Origin: Helicobacteraceae bacterium
GTDB taxonomy: Bacteria > Campylobacterota > Campylobacteria > Campylobacterales > Helicobacteraceae
Direction of reading: 5' to 3'
Assembly: GCA_900766555.1 (NCBI GenBank)
Contig: CAAFVR010000012.1
Coordinates: 1-6,225 of the forward strand
Length of the DNA: 6,225 nucleotides
In this document: positions 6,118 to 6,225 of the stretch, piece by piece
Layout: each line of letters begins with the position of its first letter
Position numbering within the stretch: the stretch's first letter is position 1
Notes under the pieces: generated by a model
The model's input: the letters and a program-made list of their open reading frames with translations, nothing else
Told to the model about the DNA's origin: nothing
Databases searched by the model: none
Translations under genes and position numbers: made by a program

Positions 6118-6225
6118 CTAGAATCCCCATCTGACACCAAAGCCTACTTCGTAGTTTTTGGTTAGGTTGCCAAAGAAGCCTTTGTTTAGGTTGATGTTGG
6201 CTTTTAGATCTTTTGTAAGTTGCAA
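6118..6225 (-). CDS. C-terminal end of an outer-membrane beta-barrel/autotransporter protein (enters from right edge)
   Basis: The minus strand is open from the right edge to a TAG at 6120-6118 and encodes the last 35 residues, LQLTKDLKANINLNKG then FFGNLTKNYEVGFGVRWGF. The alternating polar and hydrophobic residues describe two or more amphipathic strands separated by a short turn, and the final strand ends in an aromatic Phe, the signature of outer-membrane barrels that are handed to the BAM complex. The phrasing (NLTKNYEVGFGVRWGF) is typical of Campylobacterota autotransporter translocator domains. The rest of the gene is outside the window. It is a different gene from the surface protein starting at 918, although they may be paralogues. 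The barrel assignment is fairly firm; the autotransporter class is inference. Confidence 0.75.
   Translation of the reverse strand: MQLTKDLKANINLNKGFFGNLTKNYEVGFGVRWGF

Overview
The window looks like a chromosomal piece of an AT-biased member of the Campylobacterota, probably Campylobacter or a close relative. The main reasons are a single-chain (monomeric) isocitrate dehydrogenase as the apparent TCA enzyme, AAGGA/GAGG ribosome binding sites, promoter candidates that rest on an extended -10 rather than a -35, and overall codon use. The species cannot be read from the sequence.

Layout from left to right. Positions 1-918 (minus strand) hold the N-terminal 306 residues of a large exported protein with a signal peptide, probably an autotransporter or adhesin passenger, cut by the window edge. 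Positions 919-1133 hold its promoter and leader, a 13-bp direct repeat, and a long hairpin just behind the next gene. Positions 1134-2201 (minus) encode a zinc-dependent secondary-alcohol dehydrogenase of the Clostridium beijerinckii/Thermoanaerobacter type. Positions 2298-3263 (minus) encode a ten-helix EamA/DMT-family transporter. A 51-bp divergent promoter region separates it from a plus-strand gene at 3315-5504 for monomeric isocitrate dehydrogenase. Positions 5505-6117 have no gene I can support; they contain a weak terminator-like hairpin, a perfect consensus DnaA box and a C-rich patch. Positions 6118-6225 (minus) are the last 35 codons of a second outer-membrane beta-barrel/autotransporter that enters from the right edge.

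The genes do not form an obvious pathway. Isocitrate dehydrogenase is core metabolism, the alcohol dehydrogenase is a peripheral redox enzyme, and the transporter has no predictable substrate. The two surface-protein ends are on the same strand and flank the metabolic genes, which suggests a metabolic block set between two surface-protein genes. I see no mobile element, CRISPR array, tRNA or rRNA, and no evidence of a wholly new system. The most useful leads are cofactor-site substitutions in both dehydrogenases (Gly to Asp and Tyr to Phe in the alcohol dehydrogenase; His to Gln in isocitrate dehydrogenase), a Cys-x-Cys-x-Cys insertion in isocitrate dehydrogenase, and the structured noncoding stretches.
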